Program-made: the position numbers and the translations under genes | Source of the DNA: Larus michahellis | Taxonomy: Eukaryota; Chordata; Aves; Charadriiformes; Laridae | Length of the DNA stretch: 64,000 nucleotides | Reading direction: 5' to 3' | NCBI RefSeq assembly: GCF_964199755.1 | Contig: NC_133929.1 | Coordinates: 1,426,001-1,490,000 of the forward strand | The notes under the pieces: model-generated | What the model saw: only the letters and a program-made list of their open reading frames with translations | What the model was told of the DNA's origin: nothing | Database searches by the model: none | Shown here: one piece after another, positions 1 to 9,057 of the stretch | Numbering within the stretch: position 1 is the stretch's first letter | Layout: each line of letters starts with the position of its first letter

Positions 1-921
1 ACTATCTACATCTAGCAATAACTCAGAAATAGCTGTACTAGTAGCATTGTTAAACTTATCCTTGGCAGCAAGAGAGTCCTTGTTATCACAAATCCTTGGC
101 AGCAAAAGAGTCCTTGTTAGCTAGAGCGCATGCGGACTCCCTGTTCTTGCTGGTACTGTGCTTTGATCTTCTTCCACAACAGGCCAAGATTCTCAAGCAG
201 CTGGATAAGGTGTCTGTGAGTCCATCACAGGCTTATGTCATCCAAATGTTTTTCTTGCCAGCACCTGAGGCTGAATAACACTTGGTGTGATATATGTGTT
301 TTCCAGCACCCAGGTGCGAGTCCCTTGAGTGTATTTACAATCTTCCTTGCCGATCTTCTGTTGCTTTCCCATATTCCACCCCCTTGCTCAAGAGACCGCT
401 TCTGCTGGGGTTCATTTAGTCTCACAGGGTATAACAGAGTAATTTACCAAGGCATGCAAAAACATATACACATATAGGAAAAAAACAAAAACATATCTCT
501 ATGGTACTGCTTTGAATCTGGTGTCCTATTTCTCTTTTTCTGACGCTTTCTCGTAGCGCGTATGGCATACTTTTGTGCTAACGTGGCACATTTCCCATCT
601 AATTGTTCCTGTTTGGTTTTTCTTTCCCCCTCTTTATTTTTCCTTTTCTCTTTTTTTTCTTTTTCTTTTCTTTTTCTTTTTTCTTTTTTTCTTTTTTCTT
701 TTTTTTTTCCCATCACTTACGACTGACATAAAAGTCTGCCTTTGCAACAAGAGCTCAGTTTCTCATTTTTCCTTAAGTTTCTCATTTTCCTACAGAAAAT
801 TTTTTCCCTTCTTGTTATCTTCTTCTGCGAAGGTCAGGTTCTCATGGATACACACATAGTTTTTAGAGCAACATATTCTACAACTCGTACAAGGGTACGA
901 TGCAAAGCGGCATCTACAACT
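1..921 (-). mobile_element. ERV-beta1, partial tandem copy of the env region (copy A)
   Basis: Bases 1-796 match 7714-8509 with no difference that I can see, and resemble 60389-61210. They are retroviral env-region sequence read on the minus strand. After 796 the sequence switches (a short T-rich filler) to the env 3' part (about 810-921, like 59968-60083), which then runs into the ERVL-1 insertion at 922. The order shows a partial tandem duplication of about 1.2 kb inside an older minus-strand ERV. The window starts inside the element, so its 3' LTR is not visible. An assembly duplication is an alternative to a biological one. Confidence 0.75.
444..716 (-). pseudogene. Lys/Glu/Arg-rich ORF of ERV-beta (copy A)
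   Basis: A 90-codon frame whose first half is almost only Lys, Glu and Arg, because the minus strand here is a homopurine tract. It then runs through a basic region to a short hydrophobic end and a stop. The same frame is repeated unchanged at 8157-8429 and, longer, at 60729-61127. A possible reading is the basic leader of an Env precursor. A low-complexity purine tract that merely lacks stops is the alternative. A GTAAGT lies just before the first ATG, so the tract could also be intronic. Confidence 0.4.
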
Positions 922-1272
922 TGTCGTGGTTTAGCCTCAGATGGCAACAAAAAAACCACGTGCCGCTCGCACGTGCCTTCCTAATACAGGAAGGATCGTA
1001 AGAAAAGGCAAGACTCTTGGGTTGAGACAAAGGCAGTTTAACAGAACAGCAAAGGGAACAGGCAAACAACAACAACACGGATAGGGGAATATACAAACGC
1101 GATTACGGAACCGCCGCTCCCCGCCGCTCGCCGACCGGCCGGACCCGGGACGCCCCAGCCCGCTTTTAAGCAGCAACTTCCTGCCCCCTCCCCCGGCAGC
1201 TCAGGGTGGGCGTGGCTCACATGGCATGGAATACCAGGAAAAGTTAACCCTATCCCCACCGGAACCAGGACA
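922..1272 (-). repeat. ERVL-1 3' LTR
   Basis: In its own sense the LTR begins TGTCCTGGTTCCGG and ends AAACCACGACA. It matches 7004-7403 except for about two substitutions and missing tandem units. Copies of the same family are solo at 48756-49114 and 52838-53190, and a diverged one is at 15519-15875. The purine-rich priming tract of the provirus lies at 1273-1290 (minus-strand AATAAGGGGTGGATAA). Confidence 0.93.
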
Positions 1273-1725
1273 TTATCCACCCCTTATTCCATACCATCTA
1301 TGCCATGCCCAGCAGGTTCCAATGAATTGCCACCACTTTCCCCTGTTATATATATATATATACACACATATAATGCCCTTAGTTTATGGGTCATCCCTCC
1401 AAAGTGTCCATTGAGTTCTTTTAATCCACGGCTTTGGGCTCCATTTGTTAGAACAGTCTCTCAGGGCAGGTGAGATGCTGGGTGGTGCTGGTCTGTTGCA
1501 TGCTGTATTTTTTCGGAGCTTGTGACTGGTGCACCTGGTGTGGCTCATGCACGCAGTCTGTGGGCTGAAGATGTAGATCTTGAGGAAACTGCTGGGCGCC
1601 AGCTGCTGAGATCAGTTCTTATCCCATCATCCCTGTGCCTTACTTGTAGTACAACTGATAGCAATTATAGCAATGAGGACATACAGTGACAGTGTTACTT
1701 ATCAATTAACAGCACACAATCTGAT
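1273..1725 (-). other. ERVL-1 3' untranslated region
   Basis: This lies between the end of the integrase frame and the 3' LTR. It has no long frame. It holds a TA microsatellite at about 1347-1363. The homologous tail in ERVL-2 is 13945-15518, where the CR1 has gone into the TA repeat. No env remains, as is usual for ERVL elements. Confidence 0.75.
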
Positions 1726-4700
1726 TCATTGGCTATTCTCGCCCAAAATCAGATCCCCATGAGGTACACATCGGACTTCCCCATCCTGCCGCATCACCCA
1801 CCAAGTGCACCCAGGTCCTTGGGCAAAAGCAATCCCACGGATGGGTTTGCCTTTGCCTGAGGCAGGACTAACCCAGACTGTCTTCCCTAGCATATTCTTC
1901 ATATGCACTACGGGGACTTTATCCCCTTCTACAGTACGTGGAAGTTTTGATTGGGCAGGGCCAGCCCGATTGTTAGATCCCCTGGTGTTAACTAGCCAGG
2001 TAGCTTTTGCTAAATGTGTATCCCAGTGTTTTAAAGTCCCACCACCCATTGCTCTCAGTGTAGTTTTTAACAGTCCATTGTATCGTTCTATCTTCCCAGA
2101 GGCTGGTGCGTGATAGGGGATGTGACACACCCACTCGATACCATGCTCTTTGGCCCAGGTGTCTATGAGGCTGTTTCGGAAATGAGTCCCATTGTCCGAC
2201 TCAATTCTCTCTGGGGTACCATGTCACCACAGGACTTGCTTTTCAAGGCCCAGGATAGTGTTCCGGGCAGTGGCATGGGGCACAGGGTATGTTTCCAGCC
2301 ATCCAGCGGTTGCTTCCACCATTGTGAGCACATAGCGCTTGCCTTGACGGGTTTGTGGCAGTGTGATATAATCAATCTGCCAGGCCTCCCCAGATTTGTA
2401 TTTCAGCCATCGCCCTCCATACCAAAGAGGCTTCAAACGCTTGGCTTGTTTGATCGCAGCGCATGTCTCACATTCATGGATGACCTGTGCAATAGTGTCC
2501 ATGGTCAAGTCCACCCCTCGGTCACGAGCCCATCTATATGTCGCATCTCTCCCTTGATGGCCTGAGGAGTCATGGGCCCACCGAGCTATGAATAGTTCAC
2601 CCTTACGTTGCCAGTCCAGATCCACCTGAGCCACTTCAATCCTAGCGGCCCGATCCACCTGCTGGTTGTTCTGATGTTCCTCCGTGGCCCGATTCTTCGG
2701 TACGTGGGCATCTACATGGCGTACTTTCACAACCAGATTCTCTATCCGGGCAGCAATATCTTGCCATAGGTCAGCAGCCCAGATGGGTTTGCCTCTGCGC
2801 TGCCAGCTGCCCTGCTTCCACTGCTGTAACCACCCCCACAGAGCATTTGCCACCATCCATGAGTCAGCGTAGAGATAAAGTACTGGCCATTTTTCTCGCT
2901 CAGCAATGTCCAAAGCCAGCTGAATAGCCTTCACCTCTGCAAACTGGCTCGATTCACCCTGTCCCTCACTGGCTTCTGCAACCCGTCATGTAGGACTCCA
3001 CACAGCAGCCTTCCACTTTCGATGCTTTCCCACAATACGGCAGGACCCATCAGTGAACAGGGCATATTTCTTCTCATTTTCTGGCAGTTTATTATATGGT
3101 GGGGCCTCTTCTGCACGCGTCACCTCCTCCTCTGGTGACATTCCGAAATCCTTGCCTTCTGGCCAGTCCATGATCACTTCCAGAATTCCTGGGCGACTGG
3201 GGTTTCCCATTCGAGTTCGCTGCGTGATCAGTGCAATCCACTTACTCCATGTAGCATCGGTTGCATGATGTGTGGTGGGGACCCTTTCTTTGAACATCCA
3301 GCCCAGCACCGGCAGTCGAGGTGCTAAGAGGAGCTGTGCTTCTGTACCAACTACTTCCGAAGCAGCTCGAACCCCTTCATATGCTGCCAATATCTCTTTT
3401 TCTGTTGGAGTGTAGCGGGCTTCAGATCCTCTGTATCCACGACTCCCAAACCCTAGGGGTCGACCTCGAGTCTCCCCTGGTGCTTTCTGCCAGAGGCTCC
3501 AGGTAGGGCCGTTCTCCCCGGCTGCGGTATAGAGCACATTTTTAACATCTTGTCCTGCCCGGACTGGCCCCAGGGCCACTGCATGGACTATTTCCTGTTT
3601 GATTTGTTCAAAAGCTTGTCGTTGCTCAGGACCCCATTTAAAATCATTCTTCTTCCGGGTTACTTGATACAGAGGGCTTACAATTTGACTGTAATCTGGG
3701 ATATGCATTCTCCAAAAACCCACAATACCTAAGAAAGCCTGTGTTTCCTTTTTACTAGTTGGTGGAGACACAGCTGCTATTTTGTTGATCACATCCATTG
3801 GGATCTGACGGCGTCCATCTTGCCATTTTATTCCTAAAAACTGGATCTCCTGCGCAGGTCCCTTAACCTTACTTCGCTTTATAGCAAAACCAGCGTTCAG
3901 AAGGATTTGGACTATTTTACTCCCTTTCTCAAAAACTTCTTCTGCTGTGTTTCCCCATACAATGATGTCATCAATGTACTGCAGATGTTCTGGAGCTTCA
4001 CCCTGTTCCAGTGCAGTCTGGATCAGTCCATGGCAAATGGTGGGGCTGTGTTTCCACCCCTGGGGCAGTCGATTCCAGGTGTATTGGACGCCCCTCCAAG
4101 TGAAAGCAAACTGTGGCCTGCACTCTGCTGCCAAAGGGATTGAGAAGAATGCATTCGCTATATCAATCGTGGCATACCACTTGGCTGCCTTGGACTCCAG
4201 TTCGTACTGGAGTTCTAGCATGTCCGGCACGGCAGCACTCAGCGGTGGCGTGACTTCATTCAGACCACGATAGTCTACAGTTAGCCTCCACTCTCCATTA
4301 GATTTTCGCACCGGCCATATGGGACTGTTAAAGGGTGAGCGAGTCTTGCTGATCACTCCTTGAACCTCTAGTTGACGAATCAGCTCATGGATGGGAATCA
4401 GAGAGTCTCGGTTAGTGCGATACTGCCGCCGATGCACCGTTGTGGTAGCAATCGGCACCTGTTGTTCTTTGACCCTCAACAACCCCACAACAGAAGAATC
4501 CTCCGAGAGACCAGGCAAGGCAGACAACTGTTTAACTTCCTCTGTCTCCAAAGCAGCTATGCCAAAGGCCCAGCGGTACCCTTTTGGGTCCTTAAAATGC
4601 CCTCTCCTGAGGTAATCTATACCAAGGATGCATGGAGCCTCTGGGCCAGTCACAATGGGATGCTTTTGCCACTCATTCCCAGTTAGGCTCACTTCTGCCT

Positions 4701-4911
4701 CCAGTACAGTCAACTCTTGGGATCCCCCTGTCACCCCAGAAATACAAATGGGTTCTGCCCCTCTATAGCTTGATGGTATTAAAGTACACTGCGCACCCGT
4801 GTCCACTAGAGCCTTATACTCCTGTGGGTCTGATGTGCCAGGCCATCGAATCCACACCGTCCAATAAACCCGGTTGTCCCTTTCCTCCACCTGGCCGGAG
4901 GCAGGGCCCCC
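1726..4911 (-). pseudogene. pol: ERVL-1 pro-pol (protease, RT, RNase H, integrase)
   Basis: This frame follows gag in the same reading frame after a TAG (4914-4912). Visible domains in order: aspartic protease with LVDTGAQC (about 4800), reverse transcriptase with YIDD (3978-3967), RNase H with FTDGS (about 3050), integrase zinc region (H..H..CETC, about 2560-2450), then the D,D..E core (WQID, ESDNGTHF, GKIERYNG). It ends at TGA 1728-1726. Two internal TGA codons (2988-2986 and 2226-2224) break it. At the second, ERVL-2 still has CGA, which points to CpG decay. Otherwise the frame is open over about 1060 codons. YIDD instead of YVDD/YMDD and the overall motif style fit ERVL. The enzyme would copy genomic RNA and integrate it, but the stops should prevent a full product. 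Confidence 0.9.
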
Positions 4912-5967
4912 CTAATACTCGTCATAGTATCCATTACTCACTTCTTGCATAAATGACTTGGAAGTTCCTTCAAGAGGATCAGAAGCAAGATCAGGCCTTC
5001 TGCTCTGTCTGGGGAACGGCCCACTGGAAACTGGGGCGGCACTTTTCCTGGAGGGATCCCCTTTTGTGGTTGTCCTTCCTTGCAACTCCTGTACCCGTGT
5101 CCGCAGGATCGAAGTAGGTTGTCCATCCCACTTCCTCATGTCCTCTCCGTGGTCCCGCAGGTAGAACCACAGGGTGCCTCGTGGTGTGTACCCTCTGTAC
5201 TCTCTCTCTTGAGTGGGGAAATGCCTGCTTCTAATAGCTGAGATGCTGGCCCGTGCAGGTGGGGAGTAGAACATATTCTCTTCAAGTTGCTGGACCTTCC
5301 GCGACAGTTTCTCCACAGCTGAGACAAGGGGGGAAGAGAGACTTTCTTCATATCGCCGGAGCCGGCCAGCTACCTCATCCACCGTTGGTCCCTCTTCACC
5401 TTTCCATTCCATTACTGCCAGGGAGTTGGCATATGACGATGGTGCGCTCCGTACAAACTTCCGCCACATGGGCCTTGTGCATCGCACCTCATCAGGGTCT
5501 GTGGGTAAGTCGGCATTGTCCAAGTCATAATAAATCATCTCCCGCACGGCTAATTCTCTCAGGTACTGGATACCTCTTTCCATGGTAGTCCACTTGCTTG
5601 GCTGACATACAACATCCTCACTGAAGGGGTACCTCTCCCTCACGCCTAACAGGAGTCGTTTCCAGAGGCTGAGGGCTTGGGTCTTTTTCCCAATCGCCTT
5701 GTCAATGCCGCCTTCCCTAGACAGGGATCCCAGCTGCCTGGCCTCCCTACCCTCTAATTCCAGGCTACTGGCCCCATTATCCCAGCACCGGAGCAGCCAG
5801 GTGACAATGTGCTCGCCTGAGAGTTGGCTGAAATCTTTTCGCATATCCCGCAGCTCACTCAAGGATAGGGATCGAGTAATTATCTCTGGTTCTGCCTCTT
5901 CCTCCTGCTCTCGTGATGGCCCTGGTTCATCATCATCTCTTACTAAGCGAACTGATTTCTTTGTGTA
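4912..5967 (-). CDS. gag: ERVL-1 gag-like frame
   Basis: A continuous frame of about 351 codons between two in-frame TAG codons (5970-5968 before, 4914-4912 after). It starts with an acidic stretch, has an alpha-helical middle, a coiled-coil-like segment (about 5380-5290, VEKLSRKVQQLEENMF) and a basic, Ser/Pro-rich C-terminus. No Cys-His zinc knuckle is seen, which is common in ERVL Gag. There is no clear initiator ATG at its head. It may be the C-terminal part of a longer Gag that begins at 6861. It should act as the structural protein of the particle. Assignment rests on position before protease and on general composition. Confidence 0.75.
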   Translation of the reverse strand, partial: YTKKSVRLVRDDDEPGPSREQEEEAEPEIITRSLSLSELRDMRKDFSQLSGEHIVTWLLRCWDNGASSLELEGREARQLGSLSREGGIDKAIGKKTQALSLWKRLLLGVRERYPFSEDVVCQPSKWTTMERGIQYLRELAVREMIYYDLDNADLPTDPDEVRCTRPMWRKFVRSAPSSYANSLAVMEWKGEEGPTVDEVAGRLRRYEESLSSPLVSAVEKLSRKVQQLEENMFYSPPARASISAIRSRHFPTQEREYRGYTPRGTLWFYLRDHGEDMRKWDGQPTSILRTRVQELQGRTTTKGDPSRKSAAPVSSGPFPRQSRRPDLASDPLEGTSKSFMQEVSNGYYDEY

Positions 5968-6861
5968 CTACTTCTGTATGGGGGCAACTGATACCGGCAC
6001 GGGTTGGTTCCCTGGTTCAGTGGCAGTGGCTACCACGGGGGTTGCAGTAACCGCAGTGTCTGCCACAGGGGTTGCAGTAGCCGCAGTGTCTGCCGCAGGG
6101 GTTGCAGTAGCCGCAGGGGCCGCCGCAGGGGTTGCAGTAGCCGCAGGGGCCGCCGCAGGGGCTGCAGCAGCCGCAGGGGCCGCCGGTCTGGTTTCCATCT
6201 CTTCCCCTTGAGGGTGCTGCATAATTCTGAGCAGTGCCTGGTAGATACTGGCCAGGGCCCAGCACAGCGCGGTGAGTTGTGCCTCTCTAGAATAGCCACA
6301 GCATTTTCCCTTCAAATATTCTACCACTTTATCAGGGTCCTGTAATTGTTCAGGGGTGAAGTCCCAGACCATTGGAGGTGAGTAGTTCTCTAGGTACCTG
6401 CCCATGCTCTCCCACATGCCATGCCACCCCTGACTATCCAGCCTCGGAGCAGATCTCCGGGTGGTAGTCTTAAATAGTCGCTTAACCCTAAACAAGACCT
6501 GGAACGTATTCAGGAGACATAGCACTAGGAACACACTAGTTTGAGTATCCCAAGGATATTCAAGATTCTCAAAAGCTGTCATACCTGACCCGAAGGAGAA
6601 AAGGGAGGCAAAAGGGCTGGGGAAACTATTAACAAATTCTGAGAGACGGTGTCCAATGTACGGACAGGACAACAAAACCACATAAACACCCCAAAATAGC
6701 CGTCTGAACAGTGATGTTATCATATCATAAACAGATATCGCACAGGACAGCAGAATGATAATCCTCATCCCTCTTCCAGACATGGTAAACAGCATCGCAG
6801 GGAGTACATAAGCCATATAGGAATTTATGTAACACAGCCATGAGAACAAACCAAGCAACAT
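5968..6861 (-). CDS. ERVL-1 ORF ahead of gag with membrane segments and Ala/Pro repeats
   Basis: 297 codons from an ATG at 6861-6859, about 117 nt after the primer site, to a TAG at 5970-5968. Residues about 1-70 hold two or three hydrophobic stretches (for example RIIILLSCAISVYD), and another lies near 108-125 (TSVFLVLCLLNTFQVLF). A basic stretch (RVKRLFKTTTRR) follows. Residues about 160-220 are helical, with KGKCCGYS. The last 70 are Ala/Pro/Thr-rich, coded by 30-bp repeats. It is in the same frame as gag, so it may be the Gag N-terminus with one stop, or a separate protein. A membrane-anchored Gag would fit assembly at an internal membrane; that is inference. I do not recognise a named family. 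Confidence 0.7.
   Translation of the reverse strand: MLLGLFSWLCYINSYMAYVLPAMLFTMSGRGMRIIILLSCAISVYDMITSLFRRLFWGVYVVLLSCPYIGHRLSEFVNSFPSPFASLFSFGSGMTAFENLEYPWDTQTSVFLVLCLLNTFQVLFRVKRLFKTTTRRSAPRLDSQGWHGMWESMGRYLENYSPPMVWDFTPEQLQDPDKVVEYLKGKCCGYSREAQLTALCWALASIYQALLRIMQHPQGEEMETRPAAPAAAAAPAAAPAATATPAAAPAATATPAADTAATATPVADTAVTATPVVATATEPGNQPVPVSVAPIQK
6038..6187 (-). repeat. 30-bp tandem repeat inside the ERVL-1 membrane ORF
   Basis: About five units of a 30-bp sequence related to GGGGTTGCAGTAGCCGCAG (plus strand) followed by a variable GTGTCTGCC/GGGCCGCC half. Each unit adds ten residues of Ala/Thr/Pro. The length is a multiple of three, so copy number can change without shifting the frame. 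Confidence 0.85.
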
Positions 6862-6875
6862 GATGACCAGTGACT

Positions 6876-6883
6876 ACTTACCT
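6876..6883 (-). promoter_or_regulatory. Splice donor in the ERVL-1 leader
   Basis: Minus strand AG|GTAAGT, a perfect donor consensus, lies between the primer site and the ATG of the membrane ORF. ERVL elements usually lack env, so the purpose of a spliced RNA here is not clear. It could skip the membrane ORF. Confidence 0.55.
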
Positions 6884-6977
6884 AATAAAATAAATGCATA
6901 CAAGAAAAAAAAAAAAAAAAACCAAAACCGTTTTTTCCACGTTCTAGTTGGATTCTGTCGTTATCTCAACCCTTCAA

Positions 6978-6995
6978 GCCCCACGTTGGGCGCCA
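6978..6995 (-). promoter_or_regulatory. ERVL-1 primer-binding site, tRNA-Lys1,2 type
   Basis: Minus strand TGGCGCCCAACGTGGGGC is the well-known 18-nt complement to the tRNA-Lys(CUU) 3' end. It lies 8 nt after the 5' LTR end, a longer spacer than the usual 0-3 nt. Confidence 0.88.
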
Positions 6996-7003
6996 AAAAG
7001 GAC

Positions 7004-7403
7004 TGTCGTGGTTTAGCCTCAGATGGCAACAAAAAAACCACGTGCCGCTCGCACGTGCCTTCCTAATACAGGAAGGACCGTAAGAAAAGGCAAGACTCTT
7101 GGGTTGGGACAAAGGCAGTTTAACAGAACAGCAAAGGGAACAGGCAAACAACAACAACAACAACAACACGGATAGGGGAATATACAAACGCGATTACGGA
7201 ACCGGATAGGGGAATATACAAACGCGATTACGGAACCGCCGCTCCCCGCCGCTCGCCGACCGGCCGGACCCGGACCCGGGACGCCCCAGCCCGCTTTTAA
7301 GCAGCAACTTCCTGCCCCCTCCCCCGGCAGCTCAGGGTGGGCGTGGCTCACATGGCATGGAATACCAGGAAAAGTTAACCCTATCCCCACCGGAACCAGG
7401 ACA
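7004..7403 (-). repeat. ERVL-1 5' LTR with internal duplications
   Basis: Same family as 922-1272 but 49 bp longer. Extra sequence comprises a 34-bp tandem duplication (7170-7203 and 7204-7237), extra CAA units at about 7148-7168 and a 6-bp repeat near 7263-7274. Outside these, I see about two substitutions from the 3' LTR. Copies of one integration should start identical, so the repeats changed afterwards or one LTR was converted. Confidence 0.92.
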
Positions 7404-7530
7404 CAACTGATCGCATAATGCTTATTAAACATGGCAAACAGCATACTAAACATAACAGACAAATTCCTTCCACACAGGCAATAATTTGCTTCAACCAACC
7501 CCACCCCCAAGTCCATCCAGCAAAGAGATT

Positions 7531-7818
7531 TCACCCAGTGGTTTCCACAAGTTGCTGGTTCGGTCGGTGCAGTTCCTGCAGCTGGGCATGGATGGATTTG
7601 GAGTGGTCACTTAGATTCATACAATACAGTCCTTTAAAATCTTGACAACCATGTCTGTGAGCTGAAAGTAAAAAATCAGTAGCAGCTCTGTTTTGCAGCG
7701 TCGCATATCGAATACTATCTACATCTAGCAATAACTCAGAAATAGCTGTACTAGTAGCATTGTTAAACTTATCCTTGGCAGCAAGAGAGTCCTTGTTATC
7801 ACAAATCCTTGGCAGCAA
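7531..7818 (-). pseudogene. env: ERV-beta1 env transmembrane (TM) subunit fragment
   Basis: A 95-codon frame with the heptad region followed by LQNRAATDFLL, typical of the retroviral immunosuppressive-domain region, and then a C-X6-YC disulfide loop motif. In alpha/gamma-type TM the motif is CX6CC, so the first of the paired cysteines is replaced by Tyr. The frame stops at 7531, before any membrane anchor, so it is truncated or shifted. The same fragment occurs at 60212-60499, and its 5' end is also in copy A before base 1. Confidence 0.85.
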
Positions 7819-8156
7819 AAGAGTCCTTGTTAGCTAGAGCGCATGCGGACTCCCTGTTCTTGCTGGTACTGTGCTTTGATCTTCTTCCACAACAGGCCAA
7901 GATTCTCAAGCAGCTGGATAAGGTGTCTGTGAGTCCATCACAGGCTTATGTCATCCAAATGTTTTTCTTGCCAGCACCTGAGGCTGAATAACACTTGGTG
8001 TGATATATGTGTTTTCCAGCACCCAGGTGCGAGTCCCTTGAGTGTATTTACAATCTTCCTTGCCGATCTTCTGTTGCTTTCCCATATTCCACCCCCTTGC
8101 TCAAGAGACCGCTTCTGCTGGGGTTCATTTAGTCTCACAGGGTATAACAGAGTAAT

Positions 8157-8429
8157 TTACCAAGGCATGCAAAAACATATACACATATAGGAAAAAAACA
8201 AAAACATATCTCTATGGTACTGCTTTGAATCTGGTGTCCTATTTCTCTTTTTCTGACGCTTTCTCGTAGCGCGTATGGCATACTTTTGTGCTAACGTGGC
8301 ACATTTCCCATCTAATTGTTCCTGTTTGGTTTTTCTTTCCCCCTCTTTATTTTTCCTTTTCTCTTTTTTTTCTTTTTCTTTTCTTTTTCTTTTTTCTTTT
8401 TTTCTTTTTTCTTTTTTTTTTCCCATCAC
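8157..8429 (-). pseudogene. Lys/Glu/Arg-rich ORF of ERV-beta1 (copy B)
   Basis: Identical to 444-716. Homopurine minus strand gives a KKEKRKK-type start, then an RKRQKKR-like basic stretch, then a short hydrophobic run and stop. It lies upstream, in viral sense, of the env remnant. The layout (long basic N-terminus, then hydrophobic core) resembles the long Env leader peptides known in some betaretroviruses, but I cannot prove homology. Confidence 0.42.
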
Positions 8430-8514
8430 TTACGACTGACATAAAAGTCTGCCTTTGCAACAAGAGCTCAGTTTCTCATTTTTCCTTAAGTTTCTCATTT
8501 TCCTACAGAGCATC

Positions 8515-8847
8515 CTATAGATTTTGGCTCAACTCCTTTTCCTGATGAACCGTGACCTTATAGGCAAACAACAAACAACCAGCCATACGCCCTGCACGGG
8601 CGAGCCGTTCTCAAGAGCGAAAACGTGTCGGCTCGTGAAAACTCCCCCAATATTTCAGGACTTCCATCGGTTCTACAGCCCATCCTGGTGTACCTACCTG
8701 GGGCGTGCTCGCCTTACGTCTAAACATGGTGTATATACGAACTTCTTCACTTGATGGAGTGTCAGCCCTAGTTACATACGAGAACAGTACCACCCCGGGC
8801 AGAACACCTGCTCCAGTGGAGTCACCTAACGACACTGCACACAACAA
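8515..8847 (-). pseudogene. ORF X of ERV-beta1, broken by one TGA
   Basis: A 111-codon frame with a TGA at 8613-8611. The same frame is unbroken at 61213-61545. Shared residues include ADTPSSEEV and EPMEVLKYWGSFHEP. I do not recognise the product. It lies just upstream, in viral sense, of the Lys-rich ORF and downstream of the gag junction. Confidence 0.5.
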
Positions 8848-9057
8848 AAATCAAACAGTAGCACACATGCTGATCAGCAGGTATAAGCTGGCGCCCACAC
8901 ACACTTACACAGCAGACATACAAAAACATCACTTCTATCTCAGGGAGATGACTGGGGAGGGGAGGGGGCCAGGCGGGCGGTGGCGGGAGCAAAACAGCTC
9001 CGGCTCCGTCCTTCTCTGCTGACATTCTGACAATACACCGCAACACCCCAATTCTGG

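Larger units (their letters stand above)
922..7403 (-). mobile_element. ERVL-1: near-complete class III (ERVL-type) provirus
   Basis: This provirus is bounded by TG...CA LTRs of 351 bp (922-1272) and 400 bp (7004-7403) and flanked by the 5-bp duplication CAACT (917-921 and 7404-7408), as expected for ERVL. Its order on the minus strand is 5' LTR, Lys1,2-type primer site, membrane ORF, gag, protease-RT-RNase H-integrase, untranslated tail, 3' LTR. No env is visible. It sits inside the env region of ERV-beta1. By eye the LTRs differ by about two substitutions plus tandem-repeat indels, so the insertion looks young. Pol carries two TGA stops. Confidence 0.93.

Noticed and set aside
575..984. Plus-strand frames rich in Phe, Ser and Leu over the pyrimidine tract (also at 8288 and 60955).
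   Set aside because: They are the complement of the homopurine tract in a minus-strand ERV and have no feature of a real protein.
6017..6299. Extra frames over the 30-bp repeat, including a Cys/Gly-rich one.
   Set aside because: A short repeat without stops is open in several frames. Only the frame continuous with the membrane ORF extends beyond the repeat with non-repeat sequence.
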